Under the pieces are notes generated by a model. That model was not told the origin of the DNA. It did no database searches and saw only the letters and a program-made list of their open reading frames with translations. The position numbers and the translations under genes were made by a program. From assembly GCA_044228285.1 (NCBI GenBank), contig JBGAVD010000005.1, forward strand, positions 248,001 to 312,000: 64,000 nucleotides of DNA, given 5' to 3'. This DNA is from JBBATK01 sp044228285 (GTDB lineage Bacteria > Bacteroidota > Ignavibacteria > Kapaibacteriales > NICIL-2). Shown piece after piece: positions 8,561-17,430 of the stretch. The stretch's first letter is position 1; each line of letters opens with the position of its first letter.

Positions 8561-9685
8561 ATGAAGTTCTCCATCGCAATGTCCGATTTTCTTCGCTCTC
8601 TGCAACTTGTCTTGCCGGCAATACCGACAAAGTCTACGCTCTTTGTGCTAGAGCACGTGCATTGCACTCTCTTTGACGGAACCTTGACACTGCTTGCAAC
8701 TGACCAAGAGTTGGCGATTTCGACTTCTCTACAGGTCATGAGTACGGAGGATGGGGAAGTGCTCATTCCCGCTCGGAAACTGACTGAGCTGGTGAAGTCT
8801 CTTGGCAGTGAAGGAATGTTGGATGTGCATGTAGATCCGCGAAGCAAACAGGTAACCTTGCGGACAAACTTCGGGGAGTATTTCTTGAAGGGCATCGATG
8901 TTACTGAGTTCCCAATGATCCCTGAGTTTAAGCTCGATGCTTCCGTTCGCTTGCGCAAAGCTGACGTACAACGCATTGCAAGCAAAACAACCTTCGCCGT
9001 TTCCGTTGAAGAGTACCGTCCTGCAATGACGGGTGTCTTCTTTGAGTTTCATGAAGATATTCTCTTGGCGGTTGCAACAGATGGCTATCGTCTTGTGAAG
9101 TTGAGTGTGCCACCGGCGGAGGGACAACACTTCCCATCTGGCATATCAGCAATTATACCCTCTCGGGCGGTGAACCTCTTAGCTAAAGCTGAGTCCGATA
9201 TCGAGCTCGCAATCAACAAGACCCATGCACGGTTCCGCTCCGATATCACGACAACAATCACTCGGTTGATAGATGAGAAGTTCCCCAACTATGACAACGT
9301 GATTCCAAAAGACAATGATAAAGTCTGCCTAGTGAAACAGAGTGAACTTGCTGCCGCAATACGTCGTATTAGCCTGTTTACTTCAAGTGTGTCGCCACAG
9401 ATCCGTTTTCTCATGAAAGACAATGTACTGTCGATCAGTGCTGAAGACAGCGAGACCGGACACAAGGCTAAAGAGATCATACCTGCAGAGTTCGAATTCG
9501 AACCAATGGAGATTGGCTTCAACCATCGTTACATTGAAGAGTCTTTGCAGCATATTACGTCCGATGATATGAGTGACGGTATGGTGCAAATGTTGCTCAG
9601 CTCTGCAACCCGCGCTGTGTTACTTAAGCCCAGAGCAGACAAAGACACATTGTTGATGCTCGTTATGCCAATGCGCATATCATAA
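8561..9685 (+). CDS. dnaN: DNA polymerase III beta sliding clamp
   Basis: A 374-residue processivity clamp that encircles DNA and tethers polymerase III. Recognisable beta-clamp motifs include VLPAIPTKSTLFVLEHV near residue 20, RPAMTGVFFEF near 155, DGYRLVKLSV near 175, and the C-terminal LLMLVMPMRIS ending, equivalent to the usual MPMRL hydrophobic-pocket tail. The ATG at 8561 gives the standard MKFSI N-terminus; an earlier ATG at 8483 lies within a likely promoter. The gene is not next to dnaA or recF here, so it does not mark a replication origin. The downstream ROK kinase begins on the very next base. Confidence 0.96.
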   Translation: MKFSIAMSDFLRSLQLVLPAIPTKSTLFVLEHVHCTLFDGTLTLLATDQELAISTSLQVMSTEDGEVLIPARKLTELVKSLGSEGMLDVHVDPRSKQVTLRTNFGEYFLKGIDVTEFPMIPEFKLDASVRLRKADVQRIASKTTFAVSVEEYRPAMTGVFFEFHEDILLAVATDGYRLVKLSVPPAEGQHFPSGISAIIPSRAVNLLAKAESDIELAINKTHARFRSDITTTITRLIDEKFPNYDNVIPKDNDKVCLVKQSELAAAIRRISLFTSSVSPQIRFLMKDNVLSISAEDSETGHKAKEIIPAEFEFEPMEIGFNHRYIEESLQHITSDDMSDGMVQMLLSSATRAVLLKPRADKDTLLMLVMPMRIS

Positions 9686-10684
9686 TTGGACAGATCTCAT
9701 CATACGATCCCAGCTCTGCCCCTGTTTGCAGGTATTGACCTCGGGGGCACCAATATCAAGAGAGCAATCATCGATCGCGAAGGCAAAGTGGTAGAGCGTT
9801 GGAGCTCATCAACACAGGCACACAGAGGGATGGAGGCTGTTGTTGATGACCTTAGACAGTATGTGACTTCGTTCAACCAAAGCTACCCAGAAGTGGCTGC
9901 CATAGGTGTTGGCTTTCCGGCGGTTGTTGATCAAAACAGATCGCTTGTCCATATCCCACCGAACATGCCAGGTTGGCGGCCAATTGATTTACAGGCCACA
10001 TTACAGAGCTGTAGCGCTGTACCAGTTGTCATCGATAATGATGCCAACGTAGCTGCCATAGCTGAGTTGTATGCCGGATCTGGAAAAGGACTGCAGAATT
10101 TTCTCTACGTCACCTTGGGTACTGGGGTAGGAGGTGCCATTGTAAGTGAGTCATCGCTCTTTCATGGCGAGAGTGGTGGTGCCGGAGAGATAGGGCATGT
10201 TATTATATCGGAGAACGAGGATCAGCTACAGTACGTGTCCGGCCCTGACGAACGACCTTTTAGACGAGCTGTACTAGAACGATACACCGGTCGAGAGGCG
10301 ATCATTCAAAGAGCTCGCTACCTTGCACAACAGTACCCGCAGTCGCTCCTCCACGCATACGGCCCAGCCATCGATGTTGAGCATATCTCGAGAGCTGCCT
10401 TCGAAAACGATGAAGCAGCGCTTCTGTGTTTTGCTCAAATAGGACGATTGCTGGCAATTGGAATTGCCTCTGCGTTGAACCTACTTGACATGCATGTGGT
10501 TATAATAGGAGGAGGCATTTCAAAAGCCCATCCGTTCCTAATGCAAAGCGTCGAGTCAGAACTCCGCGAGAGAGTTCTTCCTAGCTTAGCTTCGAAGGTA
10601 GAGCTGCGAATAGCTGCTTTTGAAGAGCAAGCAGGCGTAATTGGGGCGGCTATGCTGGCGATGAGCCAGCATAGCCCTGAGTAA
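9686..10684 (+). CDS. ROK-family sugar kinase (glucokinase-like)
   Basis: A cytosolic 332-residue actin-fold sugar kinase, probably phosphorylating glucose or a related hexose with ATP. The phosphate-binding motif AGIDLGGTNIKRAI is at the N-terminus, the catalytic region VVIDNDANVAAIAE near residue 115, VTLGTGVGGAIV near 145 and the ROK ESGGAGEIGH motif near 165. The zinc-binding CxCGxxGCxE motif that normally follows is absent: the stretch reads ISENEDQLQYVSG with no Cys. The start is a TTG immediately after the dnaN TAA, so translation is probably coupled to dnaN. Substrate is not known. Confidence 0.85.
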   Translation: MDRSHHTIPALPLFAGIDLGGTNIKRAIIDREGKVVERWSSSTQAHRGMEAVVDDLRQYVTSFNQSYPEVAAIGVGFPAVVDQNRSLVHIPPNMPGWRPIDLQATLQSCSAVPVVIDNDANVAAIAELYAGSGKGLQNFLYVTLGTGVGGAIVSESSLFHGESGGAGEIGHVIISENEDQLQYVSGPDERPFRRAVLERYTGREAIIQRARYLAQQYPQSLLHAYGPAIDVEHISRAAFENDEAALLCFAQIGRLLAIGIASALNLLDMHVVIIGGGISKAHPFLMQSVESELRERVLPSLASKVELRIAAFEEQAGVIGAAMLAMSQHSPE

Positions 10685-10703
10685 GAAAATGCCCTCGATG
10701 ATT

Positions 10704-12185
10704 CTAGTAGTTGTCAATCTGTGCTCGTTGCAATGAGCCACTATAGTCTACATAAACCGACTTCCATTCTGTGAAAATATCGAACACCGTCCAACCTCCT
10801 TCACGGTGACCGTTTCCTGTACCTTTGATACCACCAAATGGCATATGAGCTTCAGCACCAATCGTTGGTGCGTTGATATAGGTGATACCAGCCTCGATGT
10901 CGCGAATGGCTGCAAAGGCATTATTGACATTGTTGGTATAGATCGAAGATGACAAGCCGTAGTCGCAATCGTTTGCCAACTCAATGGCATGTTCGAAAGA
11001 GTCAGCTTTTGATATTGCAAGCACAGGACCAAAGACTTCCTCTTTGAAAATCCGCATGCTAGGAAGCACATCGATAAAGATCGTCGGTGCTATGAAGGTG
11101 CCTTTGCCAAGATCAGACTCGTATAACCGATCACCTCCCAAGACGCAGCTTGCACCATCATCCTTCGCCTGCTTGATCATGGCCAGAATCTTAGAACACT
11201 GACGTTCGTTAATCACCGGACCAACTTCCGTCTGAGGATCCAAGCCAGGACCGAGACGCAAGGTTGAAGCGCGAGTGAGGAGTAAATTGATGAAATTGTC
11301 GTAGACGTCTTTGTGGATGATCGCGCGTGATGTAGCAGTGCATCGCTGACCAGTTGTGCCAAAAGCTCCCCAGAGAATACCATCGAGAGCCAAATCAAAA
11401 TTGGCGTCATCCATAACGATAACAGCGTTCTTTCCACCCATTTCGAGAGAGACCTTCTTGTTCAGAGCGCCACAGCGAGCGGCGATACTCTTGCCCGTCT
11501 GTGTGGAACCTGTGAATCCAACAACACGAACAGCTGCCTGCTCAACTAAGGCGGCTCCACTTTCTGCACGACCGTGGATCACATTAAAAACACCTGGTGG
11601 AAGACCAGCTTCTTCCATAATCTCAGCAAAGATGTTTGCTGAGTGTGGTGCGTCGTCGGAAGGTTTCCAGACAACCGTATTTCCACATGCCAATGCAGGT
11701 ATAATCTTCCACGACGGAACAGCTATAGGAAAGTTCCACGCAGTGATAATTCCACAAACGCCAATTGGCATGCGGAAGGAGAGATTCATCTTGTTGGCGA
11801 GCTCGCTCGGAGCGTTATAGCCAAAGAGTCGACGTGTTTCAGTTGCGGAGTAGTACGCTGTATCTATCGCTTCTTGAATATCGCCTTTCGTTTCGAATAC
11901 AGGCTTTCCCATTTCTCGGGTCATGATGGCTGCGAGTTCGTCCTTCCGACGGGCAAAGATGTCGCCAGCGCGACGAAGGACATCGCCACGTTTTGGTGCT
12001 GGCCACTTCGACCATTTCTTATAAGCCTCAGCTGCTGCATTCACTGCGAGTTCCACGTCTTCAGCACTGGAAAGCGGGAAACTTCCAATGACATCTGAGT
12101 TCAAAGCAGGATTGATATTCTCGAAATGTTGGCCAGACAGAGGCTCAAGCCATTGTCCATTGATGTAATTATGAAATGCATTCAC
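10704..12185 (-). CDS. NAD(P)-dependent aldehyde dehydrogenase
   Basis: A 493-residue member of the aldehyde dehydrogenase superfamily. The cofactor motif GVCGIITAWNFPIAVPSWK, FTGSTQTGKSIAA, the general base Glu in SLEMGGKNAVIV and the nucleophile Cys in TTGQRCTATSRA are all present, followed by EEVFGPVLAI. The enzyme should be active. The overall pattern is close to ALDHs acting on semialdehydes (succinate, 2-oxoglutarate or aminoadipate semialdehyde), but substrate cannot be told from the sequence. It stands alone, convergent with the ROK kinase gene and divergent from bshC. Confidence 0.9.
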   Translation of the reverse strand: MNAFHNYINGQWLEPLSGQHFENINPALNSDVIGSFPLSSAEDVELAVNAAAEAYKKWSKWPAPKRGDVLRRAGDIFARRKDELAAIMTREMGKPVFETKGDIQEAIDTAYYSATETRRLFGYNAPSELANKMNLSFRMPIGVCGIITAWNFPIAVPSWKIIPALACGNTVVWKPSDDAPHSANIFAEIMEEAGLPPGVFNVIHGRAESGAALVEQAAVRVVGFTGSTQTGKSIAARCGALNKKVSLEMGGKNAVIVMDDANFDLALDGILWGAFGTTGQRCTATSRAIIHKDVYDNFINLLLTRASTLRLGPGLDPQTEVGPVINERQCSKILAMIKQAKDDGASCVLGGDRLYESDLGKGTFIAPTIFIDVLPSMRIFKEEVFGPVLAISKADSFEHAIELANDCDYGLSSSIYTNNVNNAFAAIRDIEAGITYINAPTIGAEAHMPFGGIKGTGNGHREGGWTVFDIFTEWKSVYVDYSGSLQRAQIDNY

Positions 12186-12259
12186 GATGAATTCGTTCTA
12201 TGGTAGTGAAACAATCGAAGTGAAAACGGGCGATCAAGAAGTCTCAAAGGCTCGTTTCA

Positions 12260-12267
12260 CAAAAATA
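12260..12267 (-). promoter_or_regulatory. Candidate -7 promoter element for the aldehyde dehydrogenase gene
   Basis: On the minus strand this reads TATTTTTG, a perfect TAnnTTTG core, within GTGTATTTTTGTG, 74 bases before the aldehyde dehydrogenase ATG. The expected TTG about 19 bases upstream is not seen. Confidence 0.35.
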
Positions 12268-12317
12268 CACAGCGCTCCTTCCAGAAGGGTTGCTTGATCC
12301 ATTGCTATTTTTGCCTC

Positions 12318-13931
12318 ATGCTTGAACCTATACCCTCAACTCTCGATCTCCGTGCCCTTGGGTTACAGTCCGCTTTCGCAGCTGATGTCGCTGCTGGAGA
12401 GCCCTGGCTGCTTGAACATCTCGGAGGGAGAGAGGGAACTCGATACCTGGATCGAAAGCTGGCATCACAATTAGTACAGACCAGCATGCAGCAGCTTGAT
12501 CTCTCAGACGAGCAAAAGCTTGCTATGAGCGATTTTGAGCGTGGTGCAGTGTGTGTTTCAACGGGACAACAGGTCGGCTTTCTCGGTGGTGCATTCTACA
12601 ATGTGTATAAGATTGCAACGGCACTAGCCCGTGTAAAAACGCTGCAAGAGGAAGGACGCAAAGCTTGCGCTGTGTTCTGGGTGGAAGACAATGACCATGA
12701 TGTGGATGAAGCATCGAAAGCATGGTTGTATAACAGAGAGCAGGGTTCCGTTGAAGTAGACTGTCCAGTGCCCTCTGGCACCGTAGATCGTATAAGCGTC
12801 TCGCATTTGAAACATGGAGCTGAATTGGACGCTACGTGGGATATCTTATCTCAAATCCTGACAAAAAATGAGAGTTCTGATCAGTTACTAACAGATCTTC
12901 GAAAGATGTATGGCGAGGGATCCAGCTGGACGACGACGTTTGTTCGGTTGCTTCAGAAGTTCTTCGCTCCCTATGGTTTGCTCATGATCACGGGGTCTGC
13001 TGTCAGACATTCAGGCTTCGCTGGAACGATAATCCTCGATGATTTGCGAAATCCTGGAGGGTTGAAGCAGCTTTCTGATGAGACAGCTAAGCTTTTGAAC
13101 ACGAAGGGGTACCATGTACAGGCTGAGGCGAGCATGGTGAATGTGTTTTATCATAATGAACAAGGACAACGCCTTAAAATACAAACAGTAGAGAGTTCTA
13201 CCGAAGTATACTCAGTTGGTGCTAAGGCAATGAATGTACAGGAGATGACTGAGGAATGTAAAGTAAATCCCGCGCTGTTTTCGCCTAGTGTTCTGTTACG
13301 TCCATTAGTTCAAGATTATGTTCTCCAATCACATGAGTACATCGCTGGACCCTCTGAAGTAGCCTATTTAGCGCTACTGCCCGATGTGTACAGTCATTTT
13401 GGACTAGGTATGCCCAGAGTCGTTCTGAGAAGTGGAGCAACCCTGATTGGCAAGCGTCAACAGAGACTACTGGACAAAGACGCCATGACCGTTGCGTCAT
13501 ATCTCAAGACATGGCATGAGATCGAAACTCTGTTAACAAACGAGTTTGTGGATGAACATGTTGGTGCGGAACTCAATGAGTTTAGTGTTGTGCTGGAGCG
13601 TCAATTGACCACTTTACGCGAACACATCCTCGCCCTTGACAAGAGTCTCGATGGTAGCTGTGGAGCGTTAAAGAAGGCGATCGAGAAGGAGATTGACGTT
13701 ATAACCAAGAAGGTCAGAGCAGCACTGAAACGGAAGAATGAAGAGCGCTTGCAGCGTGCTCGCGAGATACACCAATTCGTGTTTCCAGAAGGGGGATTAC
13801 AGGAACGGCGACTATCGCCGATATACGTTTGTAACGAAGGTGGTGTACAAGCCGTTCAGCGTATCATAGAAACGATCATTTCTGCGCCGGTTTCACGTCA
13901 CTACATAATTTCTTATGAACCTTCAATGTGA
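12318..13931 (+). CDS. bshC: BshC, putative cysteine ligase of bacillithiol synthesis
   Basis: A 537-residue protein that in bacillithiol producers adds cysteine to glucosaminyl-malate, the last step of this low-molecular-weight thiol. The family motif STGQQVGFLGGAFYNVYKIATA lies near residue 82, with FWVEDNDHDVDEA near 125 and GPSEVAYLA near 350. A coiled coil near residues 430-490 matches the known BshC fold. The ATG at 12318 starts the normal MLEPIPSTL N-terminus; an ATG eight codons earlier is less likely. A TATTTTTG element overlaps the region just before the start. BshA and BshB are not in the window. Confidence 0.93.
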   Translation: MLEPIPSTLDLRALGLQSAFAADVAAGEPWLLEHLGGREGTRYLDRKLASQLVQTSMQQLDLSDEQKLAMSDFERGAVCVSTGQQVGFLGGAFYNVYKIATALARVKTLQEEGRKACAVFWVEDNDHDVDEASKAWLYNREQGSVEVDCPVPSGTVDRISVSHLKHGAELDATWDILSQILTKNESSDQLLTDLRKMYGEGSSWTTTFVRLLQKFFAPYGLLMITGSAVRHSGFAGTIILDDLRNPGGLKQLSDETAKLLNTKGYHVQAEASMVNVFYHNEQGQRLKIQTVESSTEVYSVGAKAMNVQEMTEECKVNPALFSPSVLLRPLVQDYVLQSHEYIAGPSEVAYLALLPDVYSHFGLGMPRVVLRSGATLIGKRQQRLLDKDAMTVASYLKTWHEIETLLTNEFVDEHVGAELNEFSVVLERQLTTLREHILALDKSLDGSCGALKKAIEKEIDVITKKVRAALKRKNEERLQRAREIHQFVFPEGGLQERRLSPIYVCNEGGVQAVQRIIETIISAPVSRHYIISYEPSM

Positions 13932-14019
13932 TTGGCACAGCACTTGCTTCACTATGAGAGTGCTTAACACACAGAAAAAATAGTACATCTAATTTTCAGC
14001 ATTGTAGAGGAAACCTGTT

Positions 14020-14445
14020 ATGGAAAAACCGTATGTCTTGGTTGTGGACGATAACCGAATCACCACCAAACTGTTGCGTCGCTACTTGGAGGCAAATGGA
14101 TTTGAAGCCGCCGAAGCGTATGATGGCGTTGAATGTTTAGAAAAGATTGCAGCTCGTACGCCGGATTCAGTCGTTTTGGATGTAATGATGCCACGAATGG
14201 ATGGTTATGAGACCGTCAAGCGTCTTCGTGAAAATCCAGAAACAGCTCGCATTCCAGTCGTTATCGTTACAGCACTCAACGATGTAGCGAATCAACTCAA
14301 AGCGATCGAGAGTGGCGCTGACGACTTCTTATCGAAACCTATTGAAGAAAAGCTTCTCATCGCGAAAGTAAAGCTGCTCACGAATTTGAGTTTACAACGC
14401 GCACGTGCAGAGCGTCTTGAAAAGATGCAAGTAGCTAGCTTGTAA
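14020..14445 (+). CDS. Single-domain response regulator (CheY-like receiver)
   Basis: A 141-residue stand-alone receiver domain. The acidic pocket is Asp10-Asp11, the phospho-acceptor is Asp54 (VVLDVMMPRMDGYE), the conserved Thr lies in PVVIVTALND and the Lys in DFLSKPIEEK. There is no output domain, so it should act by protein contact, for example in motility, cyclic-dinucleotide or phosphorelay signalling. No kinase gene is adjacent. It is a single-gene unit with the SD-like AGAGGAAA before the ATG and a strong terminator 54 bases after the stop. Confidence 0.93.
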   Translation: MEKPYVLVVDDNRITTKLLRRYLEANGFEAAEAYDGVECLEKIAARTPDSVVLDVMMPRMDGYETVKRLRENPETARIPVVIVTALNDVANQLKAIESGADDFLSKPIEEKLLIAKVKLLTNLSLQRARAERLEKMQVASL

Positions 14446-14498
14446 TCCGATATTTCTCGCGCACGTAGCAATTGTCACTGAGTGGTATGACCAAATTG

Positions 14499-14535
14499 AA
14501 AAGCCGATGCACCTCTAGTGCAGCGGCTTTTTTTT
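14499..14535 (+). terminator. Rho-independent terminator after the response regulator gene
   Basis: A 14-bp stem (aaaagccgatgcac paired with gtgcagcggctttt, one mismatch) with a five-base loop, followed by a run of T. Confidence 0.92.
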
Positions 14536-14645
14536 GCTATCAGGTTCGCGAACGTAAGCCTTCCCTGCATATCTTGAGTCTTAGAGCAGCGCCGAATTGT
14601 CACGAAACAGACCGCTTTACATTTTTATCACATTTTCATAAGCAC

Positions 14646-15263
14646 ATGAGAAGTACCTTATTTGCCTTTATCTGCGCCCTTTTCTTGTTGAATGGTTGCG
14701 CACAGGTTAAGTCGATCAGCGACAGTTTAACCAATTTGCAACGCCTGCAGTTCAAGTTGAAGAACGTCTCAAATTTCAAGCTTGCAGATGTTGAGATCGG
14801 TGAGAAAACAAGTCTTTCAGATTTTAGTATCACGGATGGCTTGGCATTGCTTAACGCTTATAAGTCAAAGAGTCTTCCTGCGATGTTCTTTTTGAATGTT
14901 GATGTGAAGAATCCTAACGACGGAACAGGCTCCTCGAAAAGTGCTTCTGCCACATTGAAAGGTCTGGACTTTCGCCTTCTGATAGACGATAAGCAGACCT
15001 TAGCAGGGGATATCGGACAACCATTTCAGATTCCAGCAAGTGGATCAGCCACAACTGTTCCTGTTGTCATTTATATGGATCTCATGGACTATTTCAAAGA
15101 CAAAACATACAACGAAGTACTGCAATTAGCTCTTGCTATCGGAGGCAGGGAAGGTAGTGCCGGACGATTGACCCTTGATGTGAAACCTACAGTTGATACA
15201 CCATTGGGTGCAATTACCTATCCAAGTCGCATCAAAGTGATCGATAAAGAATTTAGAAACTAA
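14646..15263 (+). CDS. Putative lipoprotein with LEA14/WHy-like domain
   Basis: A 205-residue exported lipoprotein. The signal peptide MRSTLFAFICALFLLNGC ends in a lipobox with the lipidated Cys at residue 18. The rest alternates hydrophobic and polar residues, with FFLNVDVKNPND and the later LRGLDF/VPVVIYMDL strands resembling the LEA14-like (water stress and hypersensitive response) beta-sandwich found in many bacterial lipoproteins of unknown role. I chose the ATG at 14646 because it starts the signal peptide directly; a longer in-frame reading runs through the upstream terminator. It is probably monocistronic. Confidence 0.75.
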   Translation: MRSTLFAFICALFLLNGCAQVKSISDSLTNLQRLQFKLKNVSNFKLADVEIGEKTSLSDFSITDGLALLNAYKSKSLPAMFFLNVDVKNPNDGTGSSKSASATLKGLDFRLLIDDKQTLAGDIGQPFQIPASGSATTVPVVIYMDLMDYFKDKTYNEVLQLALAIGGREGSAGRLTLDVKPTVDTPLGAITYPSRIKVIDKEFRN

Positions 15264-15333
15264 GAGGCGTTGTTTTGAGAAGGCTTCGCTGTATCGAGTG
15301 TGAGTGTAGTCCACGGATGGAGGGGTTCCTACG

Positions 15334-16437
15334 ATGAATCCTGAAGATGTAGTACTCCAGCTTCTCCTAGCAATTTGTTTGCTAGGAAGTGCGGTGATAA
15401 CTATTGTCCGTTCGTCAATTAGCACTGCTGCTTTGCAGCAGCTTGAAGACGAAGAGCATCACCGTGCCCATGCACTGTGCATGTCTGCTCGACAAGAGAA
15501 CACTCGCGAGTTTTTCGCTCTTCAGATACTTGGTCAGTTCTTCATACTCGTTGCCTTACTTTTGTTTGCCTCAGAGTTGTGGATGCATGGGGCATCCGTT
15601 CTTACTGTGATATACACTGGACTGATCGCGAGCCTCTGTATCATTGTAGTTCGAATTCTTCTCTCAGCGCTTGCTGAACGCTTTGCTGAGTATCTACTCC
15701 CTTTTAGCGTTTTATGGCTTCGCGTTGCAGTGCTCATTAGCTTTCCATTGACTTTTATCATGGAGCAGATTGCAACGAAGATAAGCGCTCAACAGAGTGA
15801 AGAAGAAGCTCGAGAAGAGATGGAGGAGGAGATAACTGCCATCATGGATGAGGCTGTGCAGGAAGGTACACTTGATGCTGATGAATATCGCATTCTAACG
15901 AACATTATGCAGTTTGGAGAGGTGACAGTCAAAGACGTCATGACTCCTCGAAATGTTGTGTTCAGTTTGGCTGCAACCAAACTCATCAGTGAAGTAGTTG
16001 ATCGAGCTGAGCTGCAAATCTACTCTCGTATTCCTCTCTGTAAGGATCAATCCTTAGATGAAGTCATCGGTTACTGTCTCACACGCGATATCTATTCAGC
16101 GGCATTACATGGCCAAACTCAGGCTAGTCTGAGTACTATCCTTCGTGATGTGCATTTCATTCCCGAGAATGTCCGCTTGGATAAGGTACTTGAGGAGTTT
16201 CTCACCCGTCGACAGCACTTGTTTCTGGTTGTTGATGAATACGGCGGCGTAGAGGGTTTGATAACCATGGAAGATGTGGTGGAGACCATCCTTGGAGCCG
16301 AGATCGTTGATGAGGGTGACAGAGTAGAAGATTTACGACAACTTGCAAGCCAAAGGCGAGATCATCGAGTAGCTGCCGCATTGCAGAGCAGCCCAGCTTC
16401 GAAAAACTCAAGCGACAGTCCGTTGTTCTCACAATAA
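15334..16437 (+). CDS. CNNM/CorC (HlyC)-family membrane protein with CBS pair
   Basis: A 367-residue protein of the hemolysin C/CorC/CNNM family, linked to divalent cation (Mg2+, Co2+) transport; the closely related GldE of Bacteroidota is tied to gliding. The N-terminal DUF21-type region has about four membrane segments (residues 8-30, 65-85, 95-115, 130-150). An acidic linker (QSEEEAREEMEEEITAIMDEAVQEG) leads to two CBS domains (VKDVMTPRNVVF near 200 and VDEYGGVEGLITMEDVVETILG near 300). It ends soon after the second CBS domain, so the usual C-terminal CorC/HlyC domain is missing. Confidence 0.85.
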   Translation: MNPEDVVLQLLLAICLLGSAVITIVRSSISTAALQQLEDEEHHRAHALCMSARQENTREFFALQILGQFFILVALLLFASELWMHGASVLTVIYTGLIASLCIIVVRILLSALAERFAEYLLPFSVLWLRVAVLISFPLTFIMEQIATKISAQQSEEEAREEMEEEITAIMDEAVQEGTLDADEYRILTNIMQFGEVTVKDVMTPRNVVFSLAATKLISEVVDRAELQIYSRIPLCKDQSLDEVIGYCLTRDIYSAALHGQTQASLSTILRDVHFIPENVRLDKVLEEFLTRRQHLFLVVDEYGGVEGLITMEDVVETILGAEIVDEGDRVEDLRQLASQRRDHRVAAALQSSPASKNSSDSPLFSQ

Positions 16438-16593
16438 CTCGGCCTCCTGCGCGTTTTCTGTCAAAACATCCACATTCTGGGCAACTATCGGTACCTTTTT
16501 TACCCTTTAGAAAGAAACAGACTCCATTGTCCACAACGCTGGACAGCAGTATCTTTGTGTCTGTGGTGATTAGTACTCATAAAGAGGTATTGA

Positions 16594-17430
16594 GTGATCT
16601 GGACCAACCAGCAGGATGAAGCTGACCTTCTGCAACAGCAGGAATTACGGTCAAAAGGGAACTTTCCGCGTCACGTGGCGATTATCATGGATGGTAATGG
16701 TCGCTGGGCGAACAAGCAGAGTATGCCGCGTGTTGCCGGCCATCGTCAAGGTATTGAGACGGTCAGGGACATCGTGAAGGCATCCTCGCAGCTTGGTGTT
16801 AGATATCTCACCCTCTATGCCTTTTCCCTTGAGAACTGGAAGCGCCCTCAAACTGAGGTGAAGGCTCTTATGCAGCTTCTCGAATACTACCTCAAGAAGG
16901 AAATCGATGAACTCCACGCGAATAATGTGCGAATCTCTGCCATTGGTAAGCTGAATGCCTTGCCGAATAGAGTTCACCGTGTGTTGATTCAGGCAATTGA
17001 ACGAACAGCTGGCAATACAGGCTTGACCCTGAACCTGGCTTTGAGTTACGGTTCCCGATGGGACATCGTACGCGCCACACAATTGATTGCATTGGATGTT
17101 CGACGCGGCAAGTTGTCACCTGAAGATATTACTGACGAGTTGTTTTCCTCATATCTCGTGACGGACTCACTTCCAGACCCTGACCTCCTCATCAGAACAA
17201 GTGGAGAAATGCGCATAAGTAACTTCCTTTTGTGGGAGATTGCGTATGCTGAGATTTTCGTTACCCCTAAATGCTGGCCAGAATTCACACGTGCAGATCT
17301 TTACGAAGCTTTGCAGACATTTGCTGGACGTGAACGACGTTTTGGTATGACCTCTGCTCAAGTTTCCCAAGGCTCCGAACAGCAACCATCCTACATCCAA
17401 CGAGTGCGAAATGCCTTTGCGAAACGCTAA
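16594..17430 (+). CDS. uppS: Isoprenyl transferase (undecaprenyl diphosphate synthase)
   Basis: A cytosolic cis-prenyltransferase that builds the C55 lipid carrier for peptidoglycan and O-antigen. Signature motifs are HVAIIMDGNGRWAN (residues about 28-41, with the catalytic Asp), GHRQGIETVRDIV, YLTLYAFSLENWKRP, and the C-terminal DLLIRTSGEMRISNFLLWE. The start is taken as GTG at 16594. The N-terminal extension of about 25 residues before the core is longer than usual, so a start further in cannot be excluded. It overlaps bamA by 20 bases and begins the envelope cluster running to lpxA. Confidence 0.94.
   Translation: MIWTNQQDEADLLQQQELRSKGNFPRHVAIIMDGNGRWANKQSMPRVAGHRQGIETVRDIVKASSQLGVRYLTLYAFSLENWKRPQTEVKALMQLLEYYLKKEIDELHANNVRISAIGKLNALPNRVHRVLIQAIERTAGNTGLTLNLALSYGSRWDIVRATQLIALDVRRGKLSPEDITDELFSSYLVTDSLPDPDLLIRTSGEMRISNFLLWEIAYAEIFVTPKCWPEFTRADLYEALQTFAGRERRFGMTSAQVSQGSEQQPSYIQRVRNAFAKR

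Noticed and set aside
11356..11820. Antisense frame (154 codons) inside the aldehyde dehydrogenase gene
   Set aside because: Shadow of an intact catalytic gene; no plausible start signal or domain.
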